Shown here in pieces: positions 34,579-42,362 of a DNA stretch of 64,000 nucleotides. The notes below the pieces were generated by a model. The model was not told the origin of the DNA, did not search any database, and saw only the letters and a program-made list of their open reading frames with translations. The stretch comes from Streptomyces sp. CB00316. Lineage in GTDB: Bacteria; Actinomycetota; Actinomycetes; Streptomycetales; Streptomycetaceae. Position 1 is the first letter of the stretch. The number at the start of each line of letters is the position of its first letter. The stretch covers positions 1 through 64,000 of the forward strand of contig NZ_LIXI01000014.1 in NCBI RefSeq assembly GCF_001905595.1, read 5' to 3'. Position numbers and translations under genes: made by a program.

Positions 34579-35007
34579 GTGGCCCTGACCCGTGGCGAGC
34601 GTGAACAGTTCCTGGCCGAACCGCATATCGCCGCGCTGGCCGTGGACGCGGCGGAGGAGGGGCGCGCCCCGCTCACCGTGCCCATCTGGTACCAGTACGC
34701 ACCCGGCGGCGACATCTGGATCATGACGGGGCGCGACTCCCGCAAGGGCCGGCTGATCGCCGGGGCGGGCCGGTTCTCCCTGATGGCCGACCGGGTAGAA
34801 CCGACCGTCCGCTATGTGTCCGTCGAGGGCCCCGTCGTCGCGACGCTCCCCGCCGAACGTGAGCAACTGGTGGAGCTCTCGTCCCGCTATCTGCCCGCGG
34901 AGAAGGTCGACGGCTACGTCGACTCCGCCTGGAGGGAACACGGCGAGCAGGTGGTCATCCACATGCGGCCCCAGCGCTGGCTGAGTGCGGACCTCGGCGG
35001 GTTCTGA
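34579..35007 (+). CDS. PPOX-fold flavin/F420-dependent protein
   Basis: A 142-residue split-barrel protein of the pyridoxamine-5'-phosphate-oxidase-like superfamily. Visible landmarks are LAEPHIAALAV, PLTVPIWYQYAPGGDIWIMTGR and the C-terminal PQRWLSADLG. Members bind FMN, F420 or haem, and many are uncharacterised reductases. The start chosen is GTG at 34579 because ggaggagg lies five bases ahead; an ATG at 34564 has no such site. It is monocistronic and ends at a large bidirectional terminator. Confidence 0.82.
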   Translation: MALTRGEREQFLAEPHIAALAVDAAEEGRAPLTVPIWYQYAPGGDIWIMTGRDSRKGRLIAGAGRFSLMADRVEPTVRYVSVEGPVVATLPAEREQLVELSSRYLPAEKVDGYVDSAWREHGEQVVIHMRPQRWLSADLGGF

Positions 35008-35024
35008 GCCGTCGGCGGGCCCGG

Positions 35025-35074
35025 CGGCACGGACAGGGCCCGCCCCCCTCGGGGGGCGGGCCCTGTCCGTGCCG
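35025..35074. terminator. Bidirectional terminator with 24-bp perfect arms
   Basis: Arms at 35025-35048 and 35051-35074 are fully complementary with a two-base loop. They lie between the convergent genes ending at 35007 and 35080. This is the most stable hairpin in the window. Confidence 0.92.
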
Positions 35075-35079
35075 GATGA

Positions 35080-35334
35080 TCAGCGGCGGCCCTGCAGGTA
35101 CTGGGCGTAGAAGTAACCGTGCTCGGCCGCGATGTGCTCCCGGCTCTCCGTGGCGTGGGTGATCCCGTACGGGCCACCGAGGTTGGTGTACTCGGCGGTC
35201 CCGCGGTGCCCTTCGACGGCCCCGTAGCCGGCACCGGCCTTGCCACCCTCCCTCTCGTCGGCAACGGCGGGCGTGGCCGCCATGAGGCCGGCCGCGGCGA
35301 CGGTCGCAAGAGTGACGGCGATACGACGAAGCAT
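35080..35334 (-). CDS. Small secreted protein of unknown function
   Basis: An 84-residue precursor with a clear Sec signal peptide (MLRRIAVTLATVAAAGLMAA, cleavage after TPAVA). The mature part is about 58 hydrophilic residues rich in Gly, His, Tyr and Glu, ending HGYFYAQYLQGRR, without cysteines. I do not recognise a domain. The ATG at 35334 follows agggag. It is divergent from the helicase gene, with a 282-bp shared upstream region containing large dyads. Confidence 0.75.
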   Translation of the reverse strand: MLRRIAVTLATVAAAGLMAATPAVADEREGGKAGAGYGAVEGHRGTAEYTNLGGPYGITHATESREHIAAEHGYFYAQYLQGRR

Positions 35335-35353
35335 GGGTGCTCCCTTTCAGCAA

Positions 35354-35392
35354 CTGCGTAACGGATGGTGCGGAGCCCAAACCATTACGCAG
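35354..35392. promoter_or_regulatory. Inverted repeat close to the small secreted-protein gene
   Basis: ctgcgtaacggatggt and accattacgcag pair except for a three-base bulge (cgg). It begins 20 bp upstream of the minus-strand gene at 35334 and is a candidate operator. Confidence 0.4.
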
Positions 35393-35489
35393 GAGGGTCG
35401 CGGCGACAGGGCGGACACGCACATGCCATGGGCAATACACCTGGACGGCCGCACTCCCCCTCCCGGCACCGAGCGGGCCTCCTCGCCAC

Positions 35490-35530
35490 GGAAAAATCCC
35501 CGGTCCGCAATTGCGTACCAGGGATTTTCC
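35490..35530. promoter_or_regulatory. 41-bp near-perfect palindrome upstream of helD
   Basis: The dyad centres on gcaattgc and runs outward through ggt/acc and ccc/ggg to ggaaaaa/ttttcc, with only two mismatches and one unpaired A. It lies 87-127 bp before the helicase start. HelR-type genes in Streptomyces can be controlled by a rifamycin-associated element; I cannot confirm from memory whether this dyad matches that consensus. A further AAGGCC/GGCCTT hairpin occurs at 35564-35584 in the leader. Confidence 0.5.
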
Positions 35531-35616
35531 CTCGTATATTTGATTCTTCTGTGCTCATGCAGAAAGGCCCCACACGGAGGCCTTATAAGAAGAACCATAT
35601 CCGCCAGGGAGCCGTT

Positions 35617-37851
35617 TTGTCAAACCGGGAAGCCGTCGAATTGCGGGAAGAGCAGGAATTCGTCGACCGCGTTCATACGCGCGTCGACGAGCTGCGCGGG
35701 GCCACGGTCCGGCACGTCGAGGAGGCGCTGACGCCGGTCGGGACCGGACTGCAGGCCAAGCTCGAACGTGATGTGCTGGTCACGGAGCGGTCGGGGCTTC
35801 TCGCCGCGCTCAACGCGGTGGACGGCTCACTGTGTTTCGGGCGCATCGATCTTTCCGACGGCGCCGCGCACCATATCGGGCGCATCGGGATCCGTGAGGA
35901 CGACACCGAGCGCACGCCTCTTCTGATCGACTGGCGAGCACCGGTCGCCCGGCCTTTCTATCTGGCCACCGGGCACGTGCCGATGGGGCTGCGGCGGCGT
36001 CGGCACATCACGTCCGAGGGGCGTACGGTCACCGAGCTCCATGACGAGATCCTGGACCTCGGGGACGACGACCGCACGGGTTTCGAGGACCGCAACGGCG
36101 ACGCCGTTCTGCTGTCCGCGCTCAATTCCGCCCGCACCGGCCGTATGGGTGACATCGTGCGGACCATCCAGGCGGAGCAGGACCGCATCATCCGTGCCCC
36201 GCACCGCGGTGTCCTCGTCGTCGAGGGCGGGCCCGGCACCGGCAAGACGGCGGTCGCGCTGCACCGGGCCGCCTTCCTGCTGTACGAGCACCGCGAGGTG
36301 CTGGCCAAGCGCGCCGTGCTGATCGTGGGGCCCAACCCGGCCTTCCTGCGGTACATCGCGGAGGTGCTGCCCGCTCTCGGTGAGACCGGCGTCCTGCTCG
36401 CCACGCAGGCCGAACTCTTCCCCGGCGTCCATGCCACCGGCACGGACACGCCCCGCACGGCTGCCGTCAAGGGCGGCGCGCAGATGGCGGAGGCGCTCGC
36501 CCTCGCCGTACGCGACCGGCAGCAACTGCCCGAGCCCGGTGCACCGTTGGTCATCCCGCACGACGACGGGGACCTTGTCCTGGACTGGGAGATCGCGTAC
36601 GAGGCCCGGCAGGCGGCCCGGGACACCCTGCTGCCGCACAACCTCGCGCGCCCGCACTTCGCGTTCCGGATCATCGACGCCCTCACCGCGCAGCTCACCG
36701 AGCGCATCGGCGCCGACCCGTACGGCGGGCCCAACTTCCTCGGGCCGGACGACATCGCGCAGCTCGGCAAGGCCGTCGCGATGAGCGGGGAGGTCCACGA
36801 GGCCATCGAGTCGCTGTGGCCCGAGCTCGCCCCGGAGGATTTCCTCGCCGGATACCTGGCCGAGCCCGTGTACGTGGGCGACGCGGACGCCGACGCCCTG
36901 CGGCGGGCGCCCGGCAGCGGGGCGTGGACCCCGGCGGACGTGCCCCTGCTCGACGAGGCGGCCGAGCTGCTCGGGGCCGACGACAGCGCCGTGCGGGCCG
37001 CCGCGGAGGCCGAGCGGCAGGAGCGGATCGCCTACGCGCAGGGGCTGCTGGAGCTTTCGCGGGGGTCGGAGACGTACGAGTTCGAGGACGAGGAGTCCGA
37101 GGTCCTCGCCGCCCACGACATCATCGACGCCGAGCGCATGGCCGAGCGGCACGAGGAGATCGACCACCGCAGCGCCGCCGAGCGGGCCGCCGCAGACCGC
37201 ACCTGGGCGTTCGGGCACATCATCGTGGACGAGGCGCAGGAGCTGTCGCCGATGGCATGGCGCCTGCTGATGCGCCGCTCACCGACCCGTTCGCTGACCC
37301 TGGTCGGCGACCCGGCCCAGACCTCCGAGGAGGCCGGCGTCGGTTCGTGGGAGAGGATCCTTGAGCCGTACGTCGGGGACCGCTTCGAACATGTGACGCT
37401 CGGGGTCAACTACCGTACGCCCGCCGAGATCATGGAGCTGGCCGCCCGCGTCGTACGGGAGCGGAACCCCTCCTTCGTGGCGCCCGGTTCGGTGCGGTCC
37501 ACCGGCGAGGAACCGTGGGTGCGGGACGCCGGTGAGGACCTGGCGGGCGCCGTGGCGAAGGCCGTCGCGGAGCTGACACCCCAGGAGGGGCGTCTCGCGG
37601 TGATCGCTCCGCGCGCACTGCACGAGGAGATCGCCGCGCCGCTGGAGGAGCTCACCGCAGGGGCCGAGCCCGACCTGACACGCCCGGTGGTGCTGCTCGA
37701 CCCGCGGCAGGCCAAGGGGCTGGAGTTCGACCGTGTGCTGGTCGTGGAGCCCGCCCGGTACGGGACGAGCGACCTGTACGTGGCGCTGACCCGGGCCACC
37801 CAGCGGCTGGGCGTCATCCACCGGGAGGCGCTTCCCTCGGCACTGCGCTGA
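35617..37851 (+). CDS. HelD/HelR-type RNA polymerase recycling ATPase
   Basis: A 744-residue superfamily 1 helicase-like ATPase. The N-terminal helical segment (EEQEFVDRVHTRVDELRG) would form the coiled-coil arm that enters the RNA polymerase secondary channel. Walker A is GGPGTGKT and Walker B with the DEAQ box is IIVDEAQELSP. The C-terminal lobe has YVALTRATQRL. Actinobacterial HelD proteins dissociate stalled RNA polymerase, and the HelR branch also displaces rifamycins. The start is TTG at 35617, selected because agggag lies five bases before it; an ATG at 35557 has no ribosome binding site and would run through a leader hairpin. A terminator follows. Confidence 0.9.
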   Translation: MSNREAVELREEQEFVDRVHTRVDELRGATVRHVEEALTPVGTGLQAKLERDVLVTERSGLLAALNAVDGSLCFGRIDLSDGAAHHIGRIGIREDDTERTPLLIDWRAPVARPFYLATGHVPMGLRRRRHITSEGRTVTELHDEILDLGDDDRTGFEDRNGDAVLLSALNSARTGRMGDIVRTIQAEQDRIIRAPHRGVLVVEGGPGTGKTAVALHRAAFLLYEHREVLAKRAVLIVGPNPAFLRYIAEVLPALGETGVLLATQAELFPGVHATGTDTPRTAAVKGGAQMAEALALAVRDRQQLPEPGAPLVIPHDDGDLVLDWEIAYEARQAARDTLLPHNLARPHFAFRIIDALTAQLTERIGADPYGGPNFLGPDDIAQLGKAVAMSGEVHEAIESLWPELAPEDFLAGYLAEPVYVGDADADALRRAPGSGAWTPADVPLLDEAAELLGADDSAVRAAAEAERQERIAYAQGLLELSRGSETYEFEDEESEVLAAHDIIDAERMAERHEEIDHRSAAERAAADRTWAFGHIIVDEAQELSPMAWRLLMRRSPTRSLTLVGDPAQTSEEAGVGSWERILEPYVGDRFEHVTLGVNYRTPAEIMELAARVVRERNPSFVAPGSVRSTGEEPWVRDAGEDLAGAVAKAVAELTPQEGRLAVIAPRALHEEIAAPLEELTAGAEPDLTRPVVLLDPRQAKGLEFDRVLVVEPARYGTSDLYVALTRATQRLGVIHREALPSALR

Positions 37852-37889
37852 TCACTGCCGCCTCTTCCCCGTTCCCCTTCCCGTCCCTC

Positions 37890-37917
37890 ACGCCCCCCGG
37901 TCCGCACCGGGGGGCGT
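37890..37917 (+). terminator. Terminator after helD
   Basis: Perfect 12-bp arms (acgccccccggt and accggggggcgt), a four-base loop and a short TT tail, 38 nt after the stop. Confidence 0.88.
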
Positions 37918-37961
37918 TTCCGTGTCCTGTCGCGCACTTCCGCGCTCAGTCTTTGCTTGAT

Positions 37962-38001
37962 AATGCTCGAAACACGAGATTAATATGCAGCTTCGAGCAT
38001 T
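37962..38001. promoter_or_regulatory. Spaced inverted repeat upstream of the SIS gene
   Basis: AATGCTCGAA (37962-37971) and TTCGAGCATT (37992-38001) are perfect inverted arms with centres 30 bp apart, about three helical turns, in a locally AT-rich stretch. The 3' arm ends 22 bp before the start codon. The 9-mer gctcgaaac within it also occurs upstream of the DeoR/LacI-type regulator (47089-47097), suggesting a shared control protein. Confidence 0.55.
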
Positions 38002-38023
38002 GCATAGGGGATGGGGAGACCAG

Positions 38024-38905
38024 ATGACGCATGTGGCACAGGAACTGGCCAGTCAGCCCGACTGCTGGCGGCGGGCGGCGGGGATGGCCGCCGGACTCGC
38101 GGGACAGCTCCCCGCGACCGGCGAGCGCATCGCCGTCGTCGGCTGCGGCACCTCGTACTTCATGGCTCAGGCCTACGCGGCCCTCCGGGAGGGCAGTGGC
38201 CAGGGCGAGACCGACGCCTTCGCCGCATCGGAGTTCCCCGTCGGCCGCCGCTACGACCGGATCGTGGCACTGAGCCGCTCCGGCACCACGACCGAAGTCC
38301 TCGGCCTGCTCACCCGGGCCCAGGGCACGCGACGGAGCGTGATCATCGGGGATCCCGACTCCCCCATGGCGACGATGGCCGACGACACAGTGGTCCTCGG
38401 CTTCGCCGACGAGCGGTCCGTCGTGCAGACGCGGTTCGCGACCTCGGCGCTGACCCTGCTCCGCGCCCATCTGGGCCTGCACACCGACGCGGTCGTGGAG
38501 GACGCCCAGGTCGCGCTCGCCGAGCCGCTGCCGGCCGGTCTGGTGGAGTGCACCCAGTTCACCTTCCTCGGGCAGGGCTGGAGCGTGGGGCTCGCCAACG
38601 AGGGGGCGCTGAAGATGCGTGAGGCGGCGCTGGCCTGGAGCGAGGCGTATCCGGCGATGGAGTACCGGCACGGCCCGATCAGCATCTCCACCCGTTCCAC
38701 CGCCACCTGGATGCTCGGTGACGCACCGGCCGGGCTGTCCGACGAGGTCCACGCGACCGGCGCGCGGTGGGTGGCAGGCGGGCTCGACCCGCTGGCCGAG
38801 CTTGTCCGGGTGCAGCGGCTCGCGCTGGCGATCGCGGAGGCCCGCGGCCTCGATCCGGACCGCCCGCGCCACCTGACGCGCTCGGTCATCCTCAGCACGG
38901 CCTGA
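38024..38905 (+). CDS. SIS-domain sugar-phosphate isomerase/deaminase (AgaS/GlmS-like)
   Basis: A 293-residue protein with two SIS domains like the isomerase half of GlmS and like AgaS. The phosphosugar-binding motifs are VVGCGTSYFMA and ALSRSGTTTEVLGLL. The second domain has LGQGWSVGLANEGALKMREA and AMEYRHGPIS. It should convert an amino-sugar phosphate, for example galactosamine-6-phosphate, to a keto-sugar phosphate. The ATG at 38024 follows ggggag. The next gene is a class II aldolase 23 bp downstream, a pairing typical of the GalNAc/tagatose pathway. The reaction is inferred from that pairing. Confidence 0.85.
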   Translation: MTHVAQELASQPDCWRRAAGMAAGLAGQLPATGERIAVVGCGTSYFMAQAYAALREGSGQGETDAFAASEFPVGRRYDRIVALSRSGTTTEVLGLLTRAQGTRRSVIIGDPDSPMATMADDTVVLGFADERSVVQTRFATSALTLLRAHLGLHTDAVVEDAQVALAEPLPAGLVECTQFTFLGQGWSVGLANEGALKMREAALAWSEAYPAMEYRHGPISISTRSTATWMLGDAPAGLSDEVHATGARWVAGGLDPLAELVRVQRLALAIAEARGLDPDRPRHLTRSVILSTA

Positions 38906-38928
38906 CGGCCCCTCACTCCGGAGTTGCC

Positions 38929-39798
38929 ATGCCCATCGCCGCCACCGGCGAGCTGATCGCCGACGCCGCAGCCCGGCGCGGTGCGGTCGCCGCGTTCAAC
39001 GTCATCACCCTGGAGCACGCGGAAGCCATCGTGGAGGGAGCGGAGGCCGCGGGTTCGCCGGTGATCCTCCAGATCAGCGAGAACGCGGTGAAGTACCACG
39101 GGGGCCGGCTGCGCCCGCTGGCCCGGGCCGCGCACGAGAGCGCCCGGGCGGCCGCGGTTCCGGTCGCCCTCCATCTCGACCACGTCCACTCCCCCGGGCT
39201 GCTGCACCAGGCGGCGGAGTGCGGGTTCAGCTCGGCGATGTTCGACGCCGCCCGGCTGCCGTACGCGGAGAACGTGGCGGCCACCCGCGCCGCCGTCGTC
39301 TGGGCGCACGGAGCGGGCCTCTGGCTGGAGGCCGAGCTCGGGCAGGTCGGCGGCAAGAACGGGCAGGCTCCGCTGGACGCCCATGCGCCCGGCGCCCGTA
39401 CGGACCCGGAGGAGGCTCTCGCCTACGTCGCCGCCACCGGGGTCGACGCGCTGGCCGTGGCGGTCGGCACCTCCCACGCCATGACCTCACGGGACGCCCG
39501 CATCGACCACGGCCTGCTGGCCCGGCTCCAAGACGCCGTGCCGGTGCCGCTGGTGCTGCACGGTTCGTCCGGTGCCTCCGACGAGGAGCTGGGCCGCGCG
39601 GTCGCCGGAGGGATCACCAAGGTCAACATCGGCACCGCGCTGAACATCGCGATGACCGGCGCGATACGGGAACGTCTCGCGCAGGACGAGCGCGGCGTCG
39701 ATCCCCGTGCCTACCTGGCGCAGGGCCGGGACGCGATGGCCCGGACGGTGAGCCGGCTGATCTCCGTTCTGCCCGCGCCCTCGGCGAGAGCCGCCTAG
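38929..39798 (+). CDS. Class II fructose/tagatose-bisphosphate aldolase
   Basis: A 289-residue zinc aldolase of the FbaA/GatY/KbaY family. LHLDHVHSP gives the catalytic Asp and the first zinc His. AVGTSHAM gives the second and VLHGSSGASDEEL the third. KVNIGTALNIAMT forms the phosphate-binding loop. It cleaves ketose-1,6-bisphosphates to dihydroxyacetone phosphate and an aldehyde. Being co-directional with the SIS gene, with ccggag before its ATG, it probably acts on tagatose-1,6-bisphosphate in amino-sugar breakdown. No phosphofructokinase-like kinase is present in the window. Confidence 0.88.
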   Translation: MPIAATGELIADAAARRGAVAAFNVITLEHAEAIVEGAEAAGSPVILQISENAVKYHGGRLRPLARAAHESARAAAVPVALHLDHVHSPGLLHQAAECGFSSAMFDAARLPYAENVAATRAAVVWAHGAGLWLEAELGQVGGKNGQAPLDAHAPGARTDPEEALAYVAATGVDALAVAVGTSHAMTSRDARIDHGLLARLQDAVPVPLVLHGSSGASDEELGRAVAGGITKVNIGTALNIAMTGAIRERLAQDERGVDPRAYLAQGRDAMARTVSRLISVLPAPSARAA

Positions 39799-39804
39799 GC
39801 TTCC

Positions 39805-41280
39805 TTACGGTCCCCAGGCGCGCAGCAGCGCCGTGAGGTCGCCGACCACCCTCCGGCCCGGGGCAGCGTCGACCGGTGCCGCGGAGGGCACGGCCACCAC
39901 CCGGCAGCCCGCCGCCTCGGCCGCCGCGATGCCGGTGGGGCTGTCCTCGACCACCAGGCAGGCACCGGGCGGGAGGTGGAGGCGTGCCGCCGCTTCGAGG
40001 TACGGGTCCGGGTGGGGCTTGGAGCGGTCCGTCTCCCCGTCCGCCACCGTCGTACGGAACACCTCGGCGCCCAGTGTCTTGAGCACCGCGTCCACGACCC
40101 GGCGTGGGGAGGCCGAGACGAGGGCCGCCGGGATGTTGCCGTCGGCCAGCCGGTCGAGCAGGTCGGGGGCGCCGGGGCGCAGCTCGATGCCTGCCTCGAC
40201 CGCTCTGAGGAACGTGTCCTCCAGGGCGGCCTCCAGGACCCGGGCGCTGACGGCCCGTGGGCTGAGCGTCGCCAGGTAGGCCGCCGTGTCGGCGCAGGTG
40301 CGGCCGAGGACTCCGGCGCCCTCCTTCTCCGTCAGGGTGTGGCCATGGGCGGCGGCGACCTCACGGGCGGCGGCGAGCCACAGGGGTTCGGTGTCCACCA
40401 GGGTGCCGTCCATGTCGAGGAGGACGGCCTGCGGCAGGGTCGGTACGACGGTGCCGTCGAGGGTCCAGTGCGAGTCGGGGGTGCGGTCGAGCGCGGCGTA
40501 CACCTGGGCCGCGACGTCCTCGTGCCGGACCGGGCGCAGCGGGCGGGCGCCCGCCGGGATGTCCGGGCCGGCGCAGGCCAGCCACGCCGTGCGCTCGGCC
40601 TCGCTCGCCCCGCCGTGGCCGCCCTCGTCCCGGTGCCCGTGGTCGGTGACGACGAGGACGGTCCAGGCCTCGTCGGCGTACCTCGGGCGGGTGCGCAGGG
40701 CGGTGAGGAGGCGGCCGAGGCGGCGGTCGGCCGAGGCGATGGCCTGCTCGTACTCCGCGCCGCAGCCGAGGTGGTGGGCGGTTTCGTCGGGGGCGCCGAG
40801 GTAGACGAAGGAGGCCTCGGGGTCCTCGTGGGTCAGTACGGCGACGGCGTCGCGCACGGTCGCCTCGTCCGCGTCCTCCCAGGCCTGCGGGGTGTCGGCG
40901 GCCGGTGCGTGGTGGGTGAGCCGGGCGGGGTGGCGGAACATCGGGCCGCCGTCGGCCACCGTGACCAGGGGTTCCCAGGCCGCCGCGACATAGGTGCGGC
41001 GGCCGTCCTGGCGGGCCAGGCGGGTGGTGAAGTCCGGGAAGACGCCGAGGCGGTGGCCGCTGAAGTCGTTGGACCACACGGCGTGTTTGGTGACGCGCAC
41101 ACCGGTGACGATCGTCGCCCAGCACGGGCCGGACATCGTGGGGGTGGGCTCCTCGACCGTCACGGGGGCCAGGAATCCGGCCTCGGCGACCGTGTCGAGG
41201 TGCGGGGTGGGGACACGGGCGAGGGTGTCGCGGCGTACGCCGTCGATGCCGACGACGAGCACACGGCGGGCACGGGGCAT
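39805..41280 (-). CDS. Type I phosphodiesterase fused to a HAD phosphatase
   Basis: A 491-residue two-domain protein. Residues 1-270 are an alkaline-phosphatase-superfamily phosphodiesterase/nucleotide pyrophosphatase: VVGIDGVRRDTL (metal Asp), TPTMSGPCWATIVTG (nucleophile Thr/Ser), and VVTDHGHRDEGGHGG (metal-binding Asp and His). From about 275 a HAD-IA domain begins AVLLDMDGTLVDTEP (nucleophile Asp and acid/base Asp). It continues with VSASPRRVV, KPHPDPYLEAA and VVEDSPTGIAAAEAAG, resembling beta-phosphoglucomutases and sugar phosphatases. The fusion suggests sequential cleavage of a phosphodiester or phosphonate-linked sugar and removal of the phosphate. It is convergent with the aldolase. 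The start at 41280 is ATG. Confidence 0.85.
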   Translation of the reverse strand: MPRARRVLVVGIDGVRRDTLARVPTPHLDTVAEAGFLAPVTVEEPTPTMSGPCWATIVTGVRVTKHAVWSNDFSGHRLGVFPDFTTRLARQDGRRTYVAAAWEPLVTVADGGPMFRHPARLTHHAPAADTPQAWEDADEATVRDAVAVLTHEDPEASFVYLGAPDETAHHLGCGAEYEQAIASADRRLGRLLTALRTRPRYADEAWTVLVVTDHGHRDEGGHGGASEAERTAWLACAGPDIPAGARPLRPVRHEDVAAQVYAALDRTPDSHWTLDGTVVPTLPQAVLLDMDGTLVDTEPLWLAAAREVAAAHGHTLTEKEGAGVLGRTCADTAAYLATLSPRAVSARVLEAALEDTFLRAVEAGIELRPGAPDLLDRLADGNIPAALVSASPRRVVDAVLKTLGAEVFRTTVADGETDRSKPHPDPYLEAAARLHLPPGACLVVEDSPTGIAAAEAAGCRVVAVPSAAPVDAAPGRRVVGDLTALLRAWGP

Positions 41281-41315
41281 GAGAGGCCTTTTCGGAGAGT
41301 GGCGTCGAGGCGGGG

Positions 41316-42362
41316 TCAGGCCTGCTGGTGCAGGGTGCGGGGGTCCACCGCGTGGGCGAACGGCAGTCCGTGGGCGTACCGTTCGAGCTCGTCGACCGCC
41401 GCGTCGGCCAGCCGGTGGAGCTCGCCGCCCTGGGAGCCGGCGATGTGCGGGGTGAGCAGCACGTTCGGCAGGTCGTACAACGGCGAGTCCGCGGGCAGCA
41501 CTTCGGGCTCCGTGTGGTCGAGTACGGCGTCGATCCGGCCGGTGACCAGCTCCTTGACCAGTGCGTCGGTGTCGACCAGCGAACCGCGTGCCGTGTTGAC
41601 GAGGGTCGCTCCGTCCCGCATCAGCGCAAGGCGTCCGGCGTCGAACAGGTGGCGGGTCTGCGGGAGTTCGGGGGCGTGGATGGTGACCACGTCGCTCTGC
41701 GCGACGAGCACGTCCAGATAGGTCAGCTCCACGCCGAGAGCCCGCGCGCTCTCCTCGTCCAGATACGGGTCGTGCACGAGGAGACGCAGGTCGAAGGGGC
41801 GCAGCAGTTCGGCGACGCGCCGGCCGATACGGGAGGCGCCGACGATCCCCACCGTACGGCGGTAGTTGCCGATGGACGGGAACTCACGCAGCAGGTTGAC
41901 CCGGCTCTTCGTCTCCCGGTAGACGCGGGCGCTCTCCAGGATGTGCTTGTTGGCGAACAGGATCGCCGCGACCGTGTACTCCGCGACGGGCAGGGCGTTG
42001 GCCGTGGCGGCTGTGGAGACGGTGATGCCCCGGTCCCAGACGTCCTGGGTGATGTGGTGCTTGACCGAGCCAGCCGCGTGCACGACGGTCCGCAGGCAGG
42101 GCATGGCGCTCAGGGCGTCGGCGGTCAGGGGCGGGCATCCCCAGCCGGTGAGAAGGGCCTCGGCTTCGCGCAACGCGGCGCGCTGGGCCGGGTCGTCGGC
42201 GCCGAAGTCGGTGACCAACAGGGCGGGTTGCACGTCCGCGACCCGGGCGAGCCGCTCCAGGGCGACCGGGGGGAGGATCGCGTCGCGGGTCTCCCCGCTC
42301 ATCGCCAGGACGGTACGGGGGCGGGTGCGGAGCCGGCTGGCGGTGGTGGCGGTGGGGCTCAC
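41316..42362 (-). CDS. D-2-hydroxyacid dehydrogenase family oxidoreductase
   Basis: A 348-residue NAD-dependent dehydrogenase of the phosphoglycerate/formate type. The Rossmann motif is GIVGASRIGRRVAELL. The catalytic residues are Arg in NTARGSLVD, Glu in DHTEPEVLP and His in LTPHIAGSQ. The GTG start at 42362 overlaps the permease stop by four bases, so it is the last gene of the sugar importer operon. Its substrate is probably a sugar-acid or uronate product of the imported oligosaccharide. That is inference from position next to a polysaccharide lyase. Confidence 0.85.
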   Translation of the reverse strand: MSPTATTASRLRTRPRTVLAMSGETRDAILPPVALERLARVADVQPALLVTDFGADDPAQRAALREAEALLTGWGCPPLTADALSAMPCLRTVVHAAGSVKHHITQDVWDRGITVSTAATANALPVAEYTVAAILFANKHILESARVYRETKSRVNLLREFPSIGNYRRTVGIVGASRIGRRVAELLRPFDLRLLVHDPYLDEESARALGVELTYLDVLVAQSDVVTIHAPELPQTRHLFDAGRLALMRDGATLVNTARGSLVDTDALVKELVTGRIDAVLDHTEPEVLPADSPLYDLPNVLLTPHIAGSQGGELHRLADAAVDELERYAHGLPFAHAVDPRTLHQQA

